From Lawsonibacter asaccharolyticus (lineage in GTDB: Bacteria > Bacillota > Clostridia > Oscillospirales > Oscillospiraceae): a DNA stretch of 64,000 nt. The notes beneath the pieces are model-generated. The model searched no databases. It was not told the DNA's origin and saw nothing but the letters and a program-made list of their open reading frames with translations. Of this stretch, positions 40,247-48,092 are shown in pieces (position 1 is the stretch's first letter; the number at the start of each line of letters is the position of its first letter). The stretch is taken from NCBI GenBank assembly GCA_003112755.1, contig BFBT01000001.1:744001-808000 (forward strand), in the 5' to 3' direction. The translations under genes and the position numbers were made by a program.

Positions 40247-42496
40247 ATGAGCGACCGTGAGGATAAAAAACTGAATCTCGGCGACGAGCTGGCCGATGTC
40301 AAGTCCCTGATCGCCGGTGCGGAGGACGGCGGCTTCTCCCTGGACGACATTCTGGCCGAGTACGGCGTCAAAAGCCCGCCGGGGCGCAGCGCCATCCCCC
40401 TGCGCCCGTCGCCCCCGGAGGACGACGGCCCCGACCTGCCCTGGCCGGAGGCCCCCCGTCCCCGTCGGAACCGAGACAACGTGGTGGCCTTCCCAGGGGG
40501 AGGAGCTCTACCTCCGGAGGAGGACGGCCCCGCCCCCCAGGATGAGTCCGAGCCGGAGAAGGGCCCTTCGGAGCCCGAAGGGGAGGCCCCGGAGGCAGAC
40601 GCCGTCCTGGATGCCGAAGAAAATGGAGACAAGGTGGTCGAGTTTCCCGAGGAGGAGAGCCCTCTGGCCTCCTTCCTCAAGGACATCAGCAAAAAGGCGG
40701 ATGACTACGCCGACCGTATGTTTGAGGAGTCGGAGCAGATGGACCCAGAGGAGGTCCGCCGCCTGGAGACCCTGATCCCCGGCACCGACCAGGAGACGGA
40801 GGAGGACCTGCGCTATGTCCGCCGGCCCCGCCGGCAGGAGCCCCCGCCCCCCGACCTCCCCCCCCAGGAGCTGGCCCGCACCTACGGCAAGGGCCTTAAG
40901 GGGCTCCGGGTCCGCTCCCTATTGGTCTTTCTTTTGGCCGCCGCCGCTCTGGTCCCCTGCCTGCTCCCCTCGCTCCCTGTCTCCCTCCCCCCGGAGCTGG
41001 CGGTGGGATATCCCCTCCTCCTCTGGATCTCCGCCGGGCTTCTGGGGGCAGGTATGCTGCTGTCTCTCGACGTGCTGGCCGCCGGCCTGTGGCGCGGTTT
41101 GAGGCTGAAGGTGGGGATGGACACCCTGGCCGCCCTCTCCTGCGCCTTCACCCTGGCGGATACCTTGCTGCTGGCCGGGAGCCAAGACCGGGGCGGGCAG
41201 CTCTCCTACTGTCCCGCCGCCCTGTTCGGCCTGTTCTTCCTGCTCCACGGCACCTATCACAAGCGGTGTGCCCTGCGCCTGTCCTGCCGCACCGCAGCGG
41301 CTGCCGCGGAGCCCTATCTGGTCACTCTGGACGAGGGCAAGTGGAACGGGAAGGACACCTACGCCAAGTGGTCCGGCACCCCCGCCGGCTTTGGCAGCCA
41401 GATCCAGATGGACGACGGCGCCCAGCGCATCTACCGGGTGTTCTGTCCCGTCCTGCTGCTGGCCTGCATAGTCTTTTCCCTGCTGGCCTCCTTCGGCATC
41501 GGGGAGGGGGAGCACCTGATGTGGTGTCTCTCCGCCACCTTCACTGCCGCCGCCGGCTTCGGTGGGGCACTGGCCTATGGCCGCTCCTTCCACAAGGTGG
41601 CCCGCCGGGTCTCCCAGAGCGGCGGTGCCTTGGCCGGCTGGCCCGGCGCGGCCGGGTCCCGGCGGGGCAACCGGGTCCTCATCACCGATCTGGACCTGTT
41701 CCCCCCCGGCTTTGTGGAGCTCAACGGCATCAAGGTCTTTGGGGACTTCTCCGTGGAACGGGTGGTGGGCTACACCGCCACCCTGATCCGGGACTCGGGC
41801 TGTGGGCTGGAAAAGCTCTTCCACGACCTGCTCCGCACCCAGGGGGCCATCTTCCGCAGGGCGGACAGCCTGTGCTGCTATGAGGGCGGAGGCCTCTCCG
41901 CCAACATCCGGGGGGACCAGGTGCTGGTGGGTTCCGCCGCCTTCATGAACCTGATGGAGGTGCCCCTGCCCCAGGGGCTGAACGTGAAAAACGCGGTCTT
42001 CTGTGCCATCGATGGAGAGCTGGCCGGCATCTTCGCCCTGAATTACACCCTGCCCGACACCGTGTTTCCCTCCCTCACCTCCCTGCTTCGGGAGCGGGTT
42101 GGGCCGGTGCTGGCCACCCGAGACTTCAATCTCATCCCGGCCATGCTCCAGCAGCGGTTCAAGCTGGCGGCAGACCGGATGGACTTTCCTCCGGTGGAAC
42201 GCCGGCGGGAGCTGTCCGATCCGGAGCAGGACCACACCGGCGTGCTCACCGCCGTGCTCTGTCGAGAGGGGCTGCTCCCCTTCGCCGAGTCGGTGGTGGG
42301 GGCCCGCCGCCTGCGCCGGGCCGTCCGGGCCTCCGCGGTGCTCACCTGCGCCGGCTCCACCCTGGGGGTTCTGCTGGCCTACTACCTGACCTCTGTGGAC
42401 GCCTACGCCTCCCTCTCCCCCCTGAACCTGCTGTTTTATCTGCTGATGTGGCTGCTGCCTGTGTGGTTCCTCAGCGGCTGGGTCCACCGGTATTGA
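40247..42496 (+). CDS. Degenerate P1B-type ATPase-like membrane protein
   Basis: 749 residues, no standard name. Residues 1-220 are cytoplasmic, acidic, Pro-rich. Eight hydrophobic segments follow in the P1B-ATPase order: four (~223-345), a short loop in place of the A domain, two (~400-445), a ~210-residue cytoplasmic region, two (~685-740). The cytoplasmic region tracks a P/N domain: VLITDLDLFPPGFVELNGIK (where DKTGT should be, ~481), NIRGDQVLVGSAAFMNLMEV, FCAIDGELAGIFALNYTLPD and GPVLATRDFNLIPAMLQQRF. The catalytic Asp context DKTGT, TGE and the CPx motif are all missing, so it is probably inactive as a pump. ATG at 40247 with GAGGA six bases upstream. Confidence 0.65.
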   Translation: MSDREDKKLNLGDELADVKSLIAGAEDGGFSLDDILAEYGVKSPPGRSAIPLRPSPPEDDGPDLPWPEAPRPRRNRDNVVAFPGGGALPPEEDGPAPQDESEPEKGPSEPEGEAPEADAVLDAEENGDKVVEFPEEESPLASFLKDISKKADDYADRMFEESEQMDPEEVRRLETLIPGTDQETEEDLRYVRRPRRQEPPPPDLPPQELARTYGKGLKGLRVRSLLVFLLAAAALVPCLLPSLPVSLPPELAVGYPLLLWISAGLLGAGMLLSLDVLAAGLWRGLRLKVGMDTLAALSCAFTLADTLLLAGSQDRGGQLSYCPAALFGLFFLLHGTYHKRCALRLSCRTAAAAAEPYLVTLDEGKWNGKDTYAKWSGTPAGFGSQIQMDDGAQRIYRVFCPVLLLACIVFSLLASFGIGEGEHLMWCLSATFTAAAGFGGALAYGRSFHKVARRVSQSGGALAGWPGAAGSRRGNRVLITDLDLFPPGFVELNGIKVFGDFSVERVVGYTATLIRDSGCGLEKLFHDLLRTQGAIFRRADSLCCYEGGGLSANIRGDQVLVGSAAFMNLMEVPLPQGLNVKNAVFCAIDGELAGIFALNYTLPDTVFPSLTSLLRERVGPVLATRDFNLIPAMLQQRFKLAADRMDFPPVERRRELSDPEQDHTGVLTAVLCREGLLPFAESVVGARRLRRAVRASAVLTCAGSTLGVLLAYYLTSVDAYASLSPLNLLFYLLMWLLPVWFLSGWVHRY

Positions 42497-42500
42497 AAAG

Positions 42501-42531
42501 CCGGGCGCGCCGCTCTGCGCGGCGCGCCCGG
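42501..42531. terminator. Bidirectional terminator
   Basis: CCGGGCGCGCCGC (42501-42513) pairs with GCGGCGCGCCCGG (42519-42531). AAAA on the left and CTCTTT on the right; separates the convergent genes ending at 42496 and 42537. Confidence 0.78.
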
Positions 42532-42536
42532 TCTCT

Positions 42537-43481
42537 TTACGCCCGTCCCTCCCGGGGCATGTGGGCCTCCAGCCAGGCCAGCAGGTCGTCAAAGACCTGC
42601 TGCCGGTCCAGCTCGTTAAACATCTCGTGTCGGCCGCCTGGATACAGCTTCAGGGTCACGTCCCGGCAGCCCGCCGCCTGGAACATGGCGTACACTTTGC
42701 GCACCCCTTTTCCCATGCCGCCCACTGGGTCCTGGTCCCCAGAGAAGAAATAGACCGGCGTGTCCGGGTCCATCCGCGCCAGGTTCTCCCGGCGGGCAAT
42801 GTACTGGAGACCGCCCATCATGTCCCGGAACATGGACACGCTGGACTTGTGGCTGCACAGCGGGTCGGCCAGATAGGCGTCCACCTGCTCCTCGTCCCGG
42901 GAGAGCCAGTCCGCGCTGGTCCGGTTGGGCCGGAACCTGCGGTTATAGGCCCCCAGGGAGAGGCGGTCCACCAGCGGGCTCACCCCGTCATACCCCAGCC
43001 GGCGGCACTCCAGTCCGGCCAGCAGCTTTCCGAAAGCCACCAGGGGGGCGGGCTCCTGCCCGGTCCCCGACAGGATGGCTCCGTCCACCGTCCCCGGATG
43101 GTCGATGAGGTAGGTCCGGGTGAGGAAAGAGCCCATGGAGTGGCCCAGGAGGAAGTAGGGGACGCCCGGATGCTTCTCCCCCTGGATGCGGCGCAGTCGG
43201 GCGATGTCGGCCACTACCAGCTTCCACCCGTTCTGGGGGGCAAAGGCGCCGTAGCGGCCGTCCTGGACCGTGTTCCCGTGTCCCAGGTGGTCCTCGCCGC
43301 ACACCAGAAAGCCCTGTCGGGTCAGGAATCGGGCCGCTGTCTCATAGCGGCCGATGTGCTCCCCCACCCCGTGTACGATCTGCACCACGCCCCGAGGCTC
43401 CTCCGGGGGCAGCCACGCCCCGGCGTAGCAGGAGCTGCTCCCATCGCTGGACGGAAATCGGAACTGTTGAAATTGACACAT
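42537..43481 (-). CDS. Alpha/beta hydrolase, monoacylglycerol lipase / lysophospholipase type
   Basis: 314 residues. Serine hydrolase with oxyanion motif VVQIVHGVGEHIGRYETAAR, nucleophile elbow FLLGHSMGSFLTRTYL (Ser ~115), Asp in YFFSGDQDPVGG and His in GGRHEMFNELD. This is the PldB/Hydrolase_4 pattern. It removes acyl chains from mono- or lysolipids. No signal peptide: cytoplasmic. Begins MCQFQQFRFPSSDGSSSCYA after AGAGGG. Stands alone. Confidence 0.88.
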   Translation of the reverse strand: MCQFQQFRFPSSDGSSSCYAGAWLPPEEPRGVVQIVHGVGEHIGRYETAARFLTRQGFLVCGEDHLGHGNTVQDGRYGAFAPQNGWKLVVADIARLRRIQGEKHPGVPYFLLGHSMGSFLTRTYLIDHPGTVDGAILSGTGQEPAPLVAFGKLLAGLECRRLGYDGVSPLVDRLSLGAYNRRFRPNRTSADWLSRDEEQVDAYLADPLCSHKSSVSMFRDMMGGLQYIARRENLARMDPDTPVYFFSGDQDPVGGMGKGVRKVYAMFQAAGCRDVTLKLYPGGRHEMFNELDRQQVFDDLLAWLEAHMPREGRA

Positions 43482-43554
43482 GACACCGGCCCTCTTTCGT
43501 GTTAAGATACCCTCTGGTCCTTATGGCTCAAGTCTATCAGATTTTCTCCATCCG

Positions 43555-44253
43555 TCAACCCCCGCTGGGCAGGGGCTGCATCTGCTCCAGCAGGCATCGG
43601 ATGGCCTCCATGCGGTGCTCCGCCTGCCCGTCCAGCGTCTCATACAGCCCCCCGCAGGCGGTGCTGTCCCCTTCCGCTGCCGCCCGCTGGCATAACCGTC
43701 TCCACTTCTGCTCCTGCAGGAACTGTTCCCGCAGCGCTGCGGCCAGGGGGCAGACCCGCGGGATGGGCGGGCTGGAGAAGTGGTAGCAGGCGCCGGTGAG
43801 CAGGAACCAGCAGGCCGCCAGCCGCTGGGCCGTCCTGCGCTGCTCCGCCGCCAGGGCGTTCAGGGTCCGGGCCCCGCTGCCCCGGGCCCGCCGGGCCAGC
43901 TCCAGATAGATCCTGTGGCCCATCCAGGCCCCTTCCATCAACTCCTCCAGCTGCCGGACCTGCCCAGCGGCCTGCTCCGCCGGAGCGGGAACTTGGCTCT
44001 GGGGCTGGAGCTGCGCCGAGCTCTGGATCTGGGCCGCCGGGGCGGCCCCCTGATCCTGATTCTGGAGCTGCGCCGGGGCGGGTATCCGTTCCGCCTGCCG
44101 CTCCGCCCCGGTCCCCGGCCCGGTCGGCGCCCCCACCTGGATGGGGCTCATGTCCTGGTTGGGCATCACTCTGCGCCAGACCCGCTCAAAGGTCTCCAAA
44201 TCCACCACCGCCCGCTCCGTGTCCTGGGCCGGGGCGGTCTGTCTCTGTTCCAC
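43555..44253 (-). CDS. Ferritin-like domain protein with Gln/Ala-rich linker
   Basis: 232 residues, GTG start after AAGGAGG. Residues ~1-30 are a charged head (VVDLETFERVWRRVMPNQDM), then ~80 residues rich in Gln, Ala, Pro. The C-terminal ~130 residues form a predicted four-helix bundle: LEELMEGAWMGHRIYLELAR, TLNALAAEQRRTAQRLAACW, LQEQKWRRLCQRAAAEGDST, DGQAEHRMEAIRCLLEQM. Spacing of E, H and E/Q residues (E..GHRIYLELA; E-Q-R; E-H-R) resembles rubrerythrin-like or spore-coat ferritin-like domains, but the di-iron set is incomplete. Function unknown. Confidence 0.6.
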   Translation of the reverse strand: MEQRQTAPAQDTERAVVDLETFERVWRRVMPNQDMSPIQVGAPTGPGTGAERQAERIPAPAQLQNQDQGAAPAAQIQSSAQLQPQSQVPAPAEQAAGQVRQLEELMEGAWMGHRIYLELARRARGSGARTLNALAAEQRRTAQRLAACWFLLTGACYHFSSPPIPRVCPLAAALREQFLQEQKWRRLCQRAAAEGDSTACGGLYETLDGQAEHRMEAIRCLLEQMQPLPSGG

Positions 44254-44384
44254 AGTCGCTCCCTCCTTATTTCGGGCCTGCGCCCGCCTGGATTCTCCCC
44301 ATCCTATGCGCCGGAGGGGCGGATGGATACAACTCTCCCCGTTTTCCCGTCTTTCAGACTTTTTGTGAAAAAGGAGTGTTTCCC

Positions 44385-44807
44385 TTGTCTCTCTCTTCTT
44401 CCAACGCCGACCTGCCTGGAGTCCACCTCAACTCCGTGGTCAACGCCCCCCACCAGTTCTCCTATGAGAGCGGCGTTCTGGTCACCCGGGTGGAGCCCGG
44501 CTTTGCCCAGGGGGTGCTGGAGGTGGGCCCCAACAGCATCAACCCCCACGGCAAGGTCCACGGCGGCGCCCTGGCCACCCTGGCGGACACAGTGGGCGGG
44601 TGCTGCGCCTGTTCCAAAGGGGGGCTTTGCGTCACCTCCAGCAGCACCATGGAGTTCCTCCGCCCCGCCGATGGCCCCCGCATCTTCTGCACTGCCACCC
44701 CGAAGAAGATGGGCTACCACCTCTCCGTCATCCAGGTGGAGCTGACCAATGTGTCCGGTGAAACCGTGGCCACCGGGACTTTCACCTTTTTCATGTCCCA
44801 CAGCTGA
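44385..44807 (+). CDS. PaaI-family hotdog-fold thioesterase
   Basis: 140 residues. TTG start at 44385 with AAGGAG eight bases upstream (GTG at 44376 would overlap that ribosome site). Hotdog core: VVNAPHQFSYESGVLVTRVE, NPHGKVHGGALATLADTVGG (HGG active-site helix) and TSSSTMEFLRPADGPRIFCT, ending GTFTFFMSHS. Hydrolyses acyl- or aryl-CoA thioesters. Stand-alone gene. Confidence 0.87.
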   Translation: MSLSSSNADLPGVHLNSVVNAPHQFSYESGVLVTRVEPGFAQGVLEVGPNSINPHGKVHGGALATLADTVGGCCACSKGGLCVTSSSTMEFLRPADGPRIFCTATPKKMGYHLSVIQVELTNVSGETVATGTFTFFMSHS

Positions 44808-44846
44808 CTTTTTTCTCGTTTTTTCCCAAACCGCCCGTCAAATGCC

Positions 44847-44875
44847 TTGACTTTTTGACAGAGGCGTGGTAGGAT
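44847..44875 (+). promoter_or_regulatory. Promoter of the lysine riboswitch transcript
   Basis: TTGACT (44847-44852), 17 bases, TAGGAT (44870-44875). Transcription would begin near 44882, just before the riboswitch P1 stem. Confidence 0.6.
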
Positions 44876-44901
44876 ACTTGCACTTCCAACTGAATCGTGT
44901 C

Positions 44902-45061
44902 GGATAGAGGCGCGGCGTTCATGCGTACGCCGGGACAGAGGCCAGGCAGCCGTCCCGGGGGAGAGGGAACGCCGCCGAAGGTCGGGCCGCCTGCCTGGGC
45001 GTCCCCTCCTGGGCCGGGGGAGAATATCCCCCGGACTGTCACTGCAAGTGGAGCGCTATCC
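44902..45061 (+). ncRNA. Lysine riboswitch (L box)
   Basis: P1 is GGATAG (44902-44907) pairing with CTATCC (45056-45061). Conserved blocks in order: GATAGAGGCGCGGC, CATGCGTA, AGAGGGAACGCCGCCGAAG, and ACTGTCACTGCAAGTGGAGCG, matching the L-box pattern AGAGGCGCG ... GCCGAAG ... CTGTCACT ... GGAG. The length of about 160 bases fits. Lysine binding would switch the downstream hairpins to termination and shut off the transporter. Identity rests on these motifs and the gene it controls. Confidence 0.87.
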
Positions 45062-45152
45062 AGGGGGGCCTGCCGTCTGGCCTGTTTTCGCCGCCAGACC
45101 GCCCCCCTTCGCCATGGCCGCTCCGGGATCGCGCGCCATGGCCTTTTCTTTT
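45062..45152 (+). terminator. Riboswitch expression platform with terminator
   Basis: GGGGGGCCTGCCGTCTGGC (45063-45081) can pair with GCCAGACCGCCCCCC (45093-45107). GCCATGGC (45111-45118) pairs with GCCATGGC (45135-45142), followed by CTTTTCTTTTG, an intrinsic terminator. Which alternative fold excludes which was not computed. Confidence 0.7.
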
Positions 45153-45212
45153 GTCTGACCGCCGCTTCAGCTGGGATGTGTGTGGATCAAAAGAAAGGAA
45201 GGAACGATTTCT

Positions 45213-46973
45213 ATGAGAACGCGACGCACCTGGATCACACGGGCGGTGCTGGTGGTCATGCTGCTGCTGGCCCTGACCACCTCCGTCTTCGCCTCCAACC
45301 CCACCGACGAGCCGGGCAGCAAGATGATCGAGTGTCCCGACTGCGGCACCAGCACCGCCTGTATGGTGTGCTACGGCCTGGACCCACAGTGCGAGTCCTG
45401 CGGCGGGACCAATGTGTGTGCCACCTGCGGCGGGACCGGCTATGTCCAGTCCCCCAGCAGCTTTTACAACACCGCCTTCTCCCTGTTGCCCCCGGTCATC
45501 GCCATCGCCCTGGCCCTGATCACCAAGGAGGTCTACTCCTCCCTGTTCATCGGCATCCTGGTGGGCGGCCTGCTCTACTCCAACTTTGCCTTTGAGGGCA
45601 CCCTCGTCCACGTGTTCAGCGACGGCATCGTCTCCGTCCTGTCTGACAGCTACAACGTGGGCATCCTGATCTTCCTGGTCATCCTGGGCACCATGGTGTG
45701 CCTGATGAACAAGGCGGGCGGCTCCGCCGCTTTCGGCCGCTGGGCCAAGAAGAACATCAAGAGCCGGGTGGGCGCTCAGCTGGCCTCCATCGTGCTGGGC
45801 TGCCTGATCTTCATCGACGATTACTTCAACTGCCTCACCGTGGGCAGTGTGATGCGCCCCATCACCGACCGGCATCATGTGTCCCGGGCCAAGCTGGCTT
45901 ATATCATCGACGCCACCGCTGCCCCGGTGTGCATCATCGCCCCCATCTCTTCCTGGGCGGCCGCCGTCTCTGGCTTTGCGGAGGACGGCCAGGGTCTGAC
46001 CCTGTTCATCCGGGCCATCCCCTATAACTTCTATGCCCTGCTCACCATCGTAATGATGCTGGGTCTGGTCCTGATGAAGGTGGATTTCGGCCCCATGGCC
46101 AAGTTCGAGCGCAACGCCATTGAGAACAACGACCTCTTCTCCGGTTCCAACCCCTATGCCATGCTGGATGAGGAGATCGACGACACCAAGGGCACGGTCA
46201 TGGACCTGGTGCTGCCCATCGCGGTGCTGGTCGTCTGCTGCGTCATCGGCATGATCTACTCCGGCGGCTTCTTCTCCGGCACCGACTTTGTCTCTGCCTT
46301 CTCCAATTCGGACGCCTCCGTGGGCCTGATGTTCGGCTCTGCCTTCGGCCTGCTCTTCGCCCTGATCTACTACACCGTGCGCCGGTCCATGTCCTTCAAG
46401 GAGATGATGTCCTGCGTTCCTGAGGGCTTCAAGGCCATGGTCCCCGCCATCCTCATCCTCACCTTTGCCTGGTCTCTGAAGTCCATGACCGACTCCCTGG
46501 GCGCCAAATATTTTGTCCGTGATTTTGTGTACAACAATGCGGAGAGCCTGCAGAACTTCCTGCCCGCCATTGTGTTCCTCATCGGCTGCGGCCTGGCCTT
46601 TGCCACCGGCACCAGCTGGGGCACCTTCGGCATCCTGATCCCCATCGTGCAGAACGTCTTCCCCCTGGACAATCCCCTGGGCATCATCTGCATCTCCGCC
46701 TGCATGGCGGGCGCTGTGTGCGGCGACCACTGCTCCCCCATCTCTGACACCACCATCATGGCCTCTGCCGGCGCTCAGTGCGACCACGTGAACCACGTGT
46801 CCACGCAGCTTCCCTACGCCATCTCCTGTGCGGTCATCTCCTTTGTCACTTATATTGTGGCCGGTTTCGTGCAGACCCCCTTCATTGCCCTGCCTGTGGG
46901 CATCGTACTCATGCTGGCTTTCCTGTTTATCATGAAGCAGCTCTCCCCCGGCCAGTCCCACCGCGCCGCATGA
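45213..46973 (+). CDS. NhaC-superfamily lysine transporter (LysW-like) with N-terminal Cys-rich domain
   Basis: 586 residues. ATG at 45213 follows AAGGAAGG. The N-terminus is unusual: a signal-peptide-like helix (RAVLVVMLLLALTTSVFASN), then four C-x2-C pairs between residues 40 and 77 (CPDC, CMVC, CESC, CATC) in a DnaJ-like zinc-finger pattern that should lie outside the membrane. The rest is an NhaC-type antiporter fold (LPPVIAIALALITKEVYSSL, GSAAFGRWAKKNIKSRVGAQ, LIFIDDYFNCLTVGSVMRPI, FATGTSWGTFGILIPI, GDHCSPISDTTIMASAGAQC). Riboswitch control indicates lysine as substrate; proton/sodium exchange is the family mode. Confidence 0.85.
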   Translation: MRTRRTWITRAVLVVMLLLALTTSVFASNPTDEPGSKMIECPDCGTSTACMVCYGLDPQCESCGGTNVCATCGGTGYVQSPSSFYNTAFSLLPPVIAIALALITKEVYSSLFIGILVGGLLYSNFAFEGTLVHVFSDGIVSVLSDSYNVGILIFLVILGTMVCLMNKAGGSAAFGRWAKKNIKSRVGAQLASIVLGCLIFIDDYFNCLTVGSVMRPITDRHHVSRAKLAYIIDATAAPVCIIAPISSWAAAVSGFAEDGQGLTLFIRAIPYNFYALLTIVMMLGLVLMKVDFGPMAKFERNAIENNDLFSGSNPYAMLDEEIDDTKGTVMDLVLPIAVLVVCCVIGMIYSGGFFSGTDFVSAFSNSDASVGLMFGSAFGLLFALIYYTVRRSMSFKEMMSCVPEGFKAMVPAILILTFAWSLKSMTDSLGAKYFVRDFVYNNAESLQNFLPAIVFLIGCGLAFATGTSWGTFGILIPIVQNVFPLDNPLGIICISACMAGAVCGDHCSPISDTTIMASAGAQCDHVNHVSTQLPYAISCAVISFVTYIVAGFVQTPFIALPVGIVLMLAFLFIMKQLSPGQSHRAA

Positions 46974-47010
46974 CCCAGCTCTTTTCCGGCCATCTTATTT
47001 CCCTCAAGTG

Positions 47011-47050
47011 AAAAGCCCCGGCATCCGCATTTTCGGATGCCGGGGCTTTT
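47011..47050. terminator. Bidirectional terminator
   Basis: AAAAGCCCCGGCATCCG (47011-47027) pairs over 17 bases with CGGATGCCGGGGCTTTT (47034-47050). Ends the lysine transporter transcript and the leftward small gene at 47061. Confidence 0.9.
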
Positions 47051-47060
47051 TCCTGTCTTT

Positions 47061-47198
47061 TTACTGTTTTTCCTCCTGCTCCAGCTTCTCCCGAAGCACT
47101 TTGAGGGCAAAATCCACCGCTGGGATGGACTTGGCCGCGCAGTACTGGCGGATATTCTGCAGCTCTCGGATCGCCTCCTGTGTCGTCACGGCGCTCAC
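47061..47198 (-). CDS. Small protein (45 aa)
   Basis: Frame MSAVTTQEAIRELQNIRQYC AAKSIPAVDFALKVLREKLE QEEKQ, GTG start preceded by AAAGGGAGC; a second in-frame GTG three codons later is possible. Amphipathic helices with one Cys. Immediately followed by a strong terminator, which supports expression. Resembles no named family known to me. Neighbouring upstream gene on the same strand is the ABC permease ~245 bases away. Confidence 0.5.
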   Translation of the reverse strand: MSAVTTQEAIRELQNIRQYCAAKSIPAVDFALKVLREKLEQEEKQ

Positions 47199-47441
47199 GC
47201 TCCCTTTCCCTGTATTCTCCTTTTATTGTACCACGGGGTCCGGGCCGGGCGCAAGGGGCCCGCCGTTCCGGCGCGCTCATTTTCCGCCCCGGCCCCCGCC
47301 CCAGAGGATCAGGAGGACACCCCCGGCCGCTATTCCCCAGGCCGCCGGACCGTCCGGCTCGATGCTCCTGGTAAGACAGAGGAGGGCCAGCGCCAGCCCC
47401 AGCGCCTTTCCGCCCCACAGGGACGCCCGCTCCCAGTCCCC

Positions 47442-48092
47442 TCAGAACTCCTTCCTGGCGTAGATCCTGCAGGAGATCCAGCAGGACAGGAGCATCCCCA
47501 CCAGGGGCACCAATGGCACCAGGGCAAAGACCCCCAGGACAGCAAGCTCGGGCAGCTGATCCAGCCAGGACAGGTCTATCCCATCGAAGAGGCCCAGCTT
47601 GGCGCCCCCCAGCAGCACCACGATAGGGGCAAAAATGATGACATACATCCAAGGCCGGGCCCGCTCCGGCCCCAGCTGATAGACCACCGGCAGCATAATG
47701 TCCGCGATCATCAGCCCTAAGCCCATAGAGACCAGCAGGGTGGCCAGCAGCTCCCCCAGATCCTCCCGTGCCAGCAGGGAGGCCAGGATGCTCCCCACCA
47801 GCCCGATGGCCGCCGCCGCCAGCAGCACCAGCAGCAGGAAGAGATACCGGGCCTTTACCACAGCGGTACGTCCCACGGGCAGCACAGCTGCGTACCGGTC
47901 CCACTTCGCCGCCTCGTCATAGCTGAAGCTGGAGATGGGCAGCACCATCACGATCACCTCCACCATAGCCAGGGCCATGGACATGGGGAAAACGCCCAGC
48001 ATGGCCAATCCGGAGTAGAACAACAGGAACAGGGCATAGAGCCTCAGGGTCTTCCGCATCACAAGGGCATCCTTCATCATCAGGCCGGTCAT
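47442..48092 (-). CDS. ABC-2-type transporter permease
   Basis: 216 residues, six hydrophobic segments (FLLFYSGLAMLGVFPMSMAL, AMVEVIVMVLPISSFSYDEA, FLLLVLLAAAAIGLVGSILA, LATLLVSMGLGLMIADIML, PWMYVIIFAPIVVLLGGA, LAVLGVFALVPLVPLVGML). The S-S-F-S-Y-D-E-A-x-K-W-D-R-Y block is typical of the ABC2_membrane_5 family paired with GntR-linked ATPases. Overlaps the ATPase gene by four bases. The exported substrate may be a peptide antibiotic or lipid-II binding compound (analogy to YtrABC). Confidence 0.85.
   Translation of the reverse strand: MTGLMMKDALVMRKTLRLYALFLLFYSGLAMLGVFPMSMALAMVEVIVMVLPISSFSYDEAAKWDRYAAVLPVGRTAVVKARYLFLLLVLLAAAAIGLVGSILASLLAREDLGELLATLLVSMGLGLMIADIMLPVVYQLGPERARPWMYVIIFAPIVVLLGGAKLGLFDGIDLSWLDQLPELAVLGVFALVPLVPLVGMLLSCWISCRIYARKEF

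Noticed and set aside
47280..47441. Hydrophobic frame directly after the ABC permease stop
   Set aside because: Two TM-like stretches continue in the same frame after TGA, but there is no start codon or ribosome site and the permease already has six helices. Probably noise or remnant.
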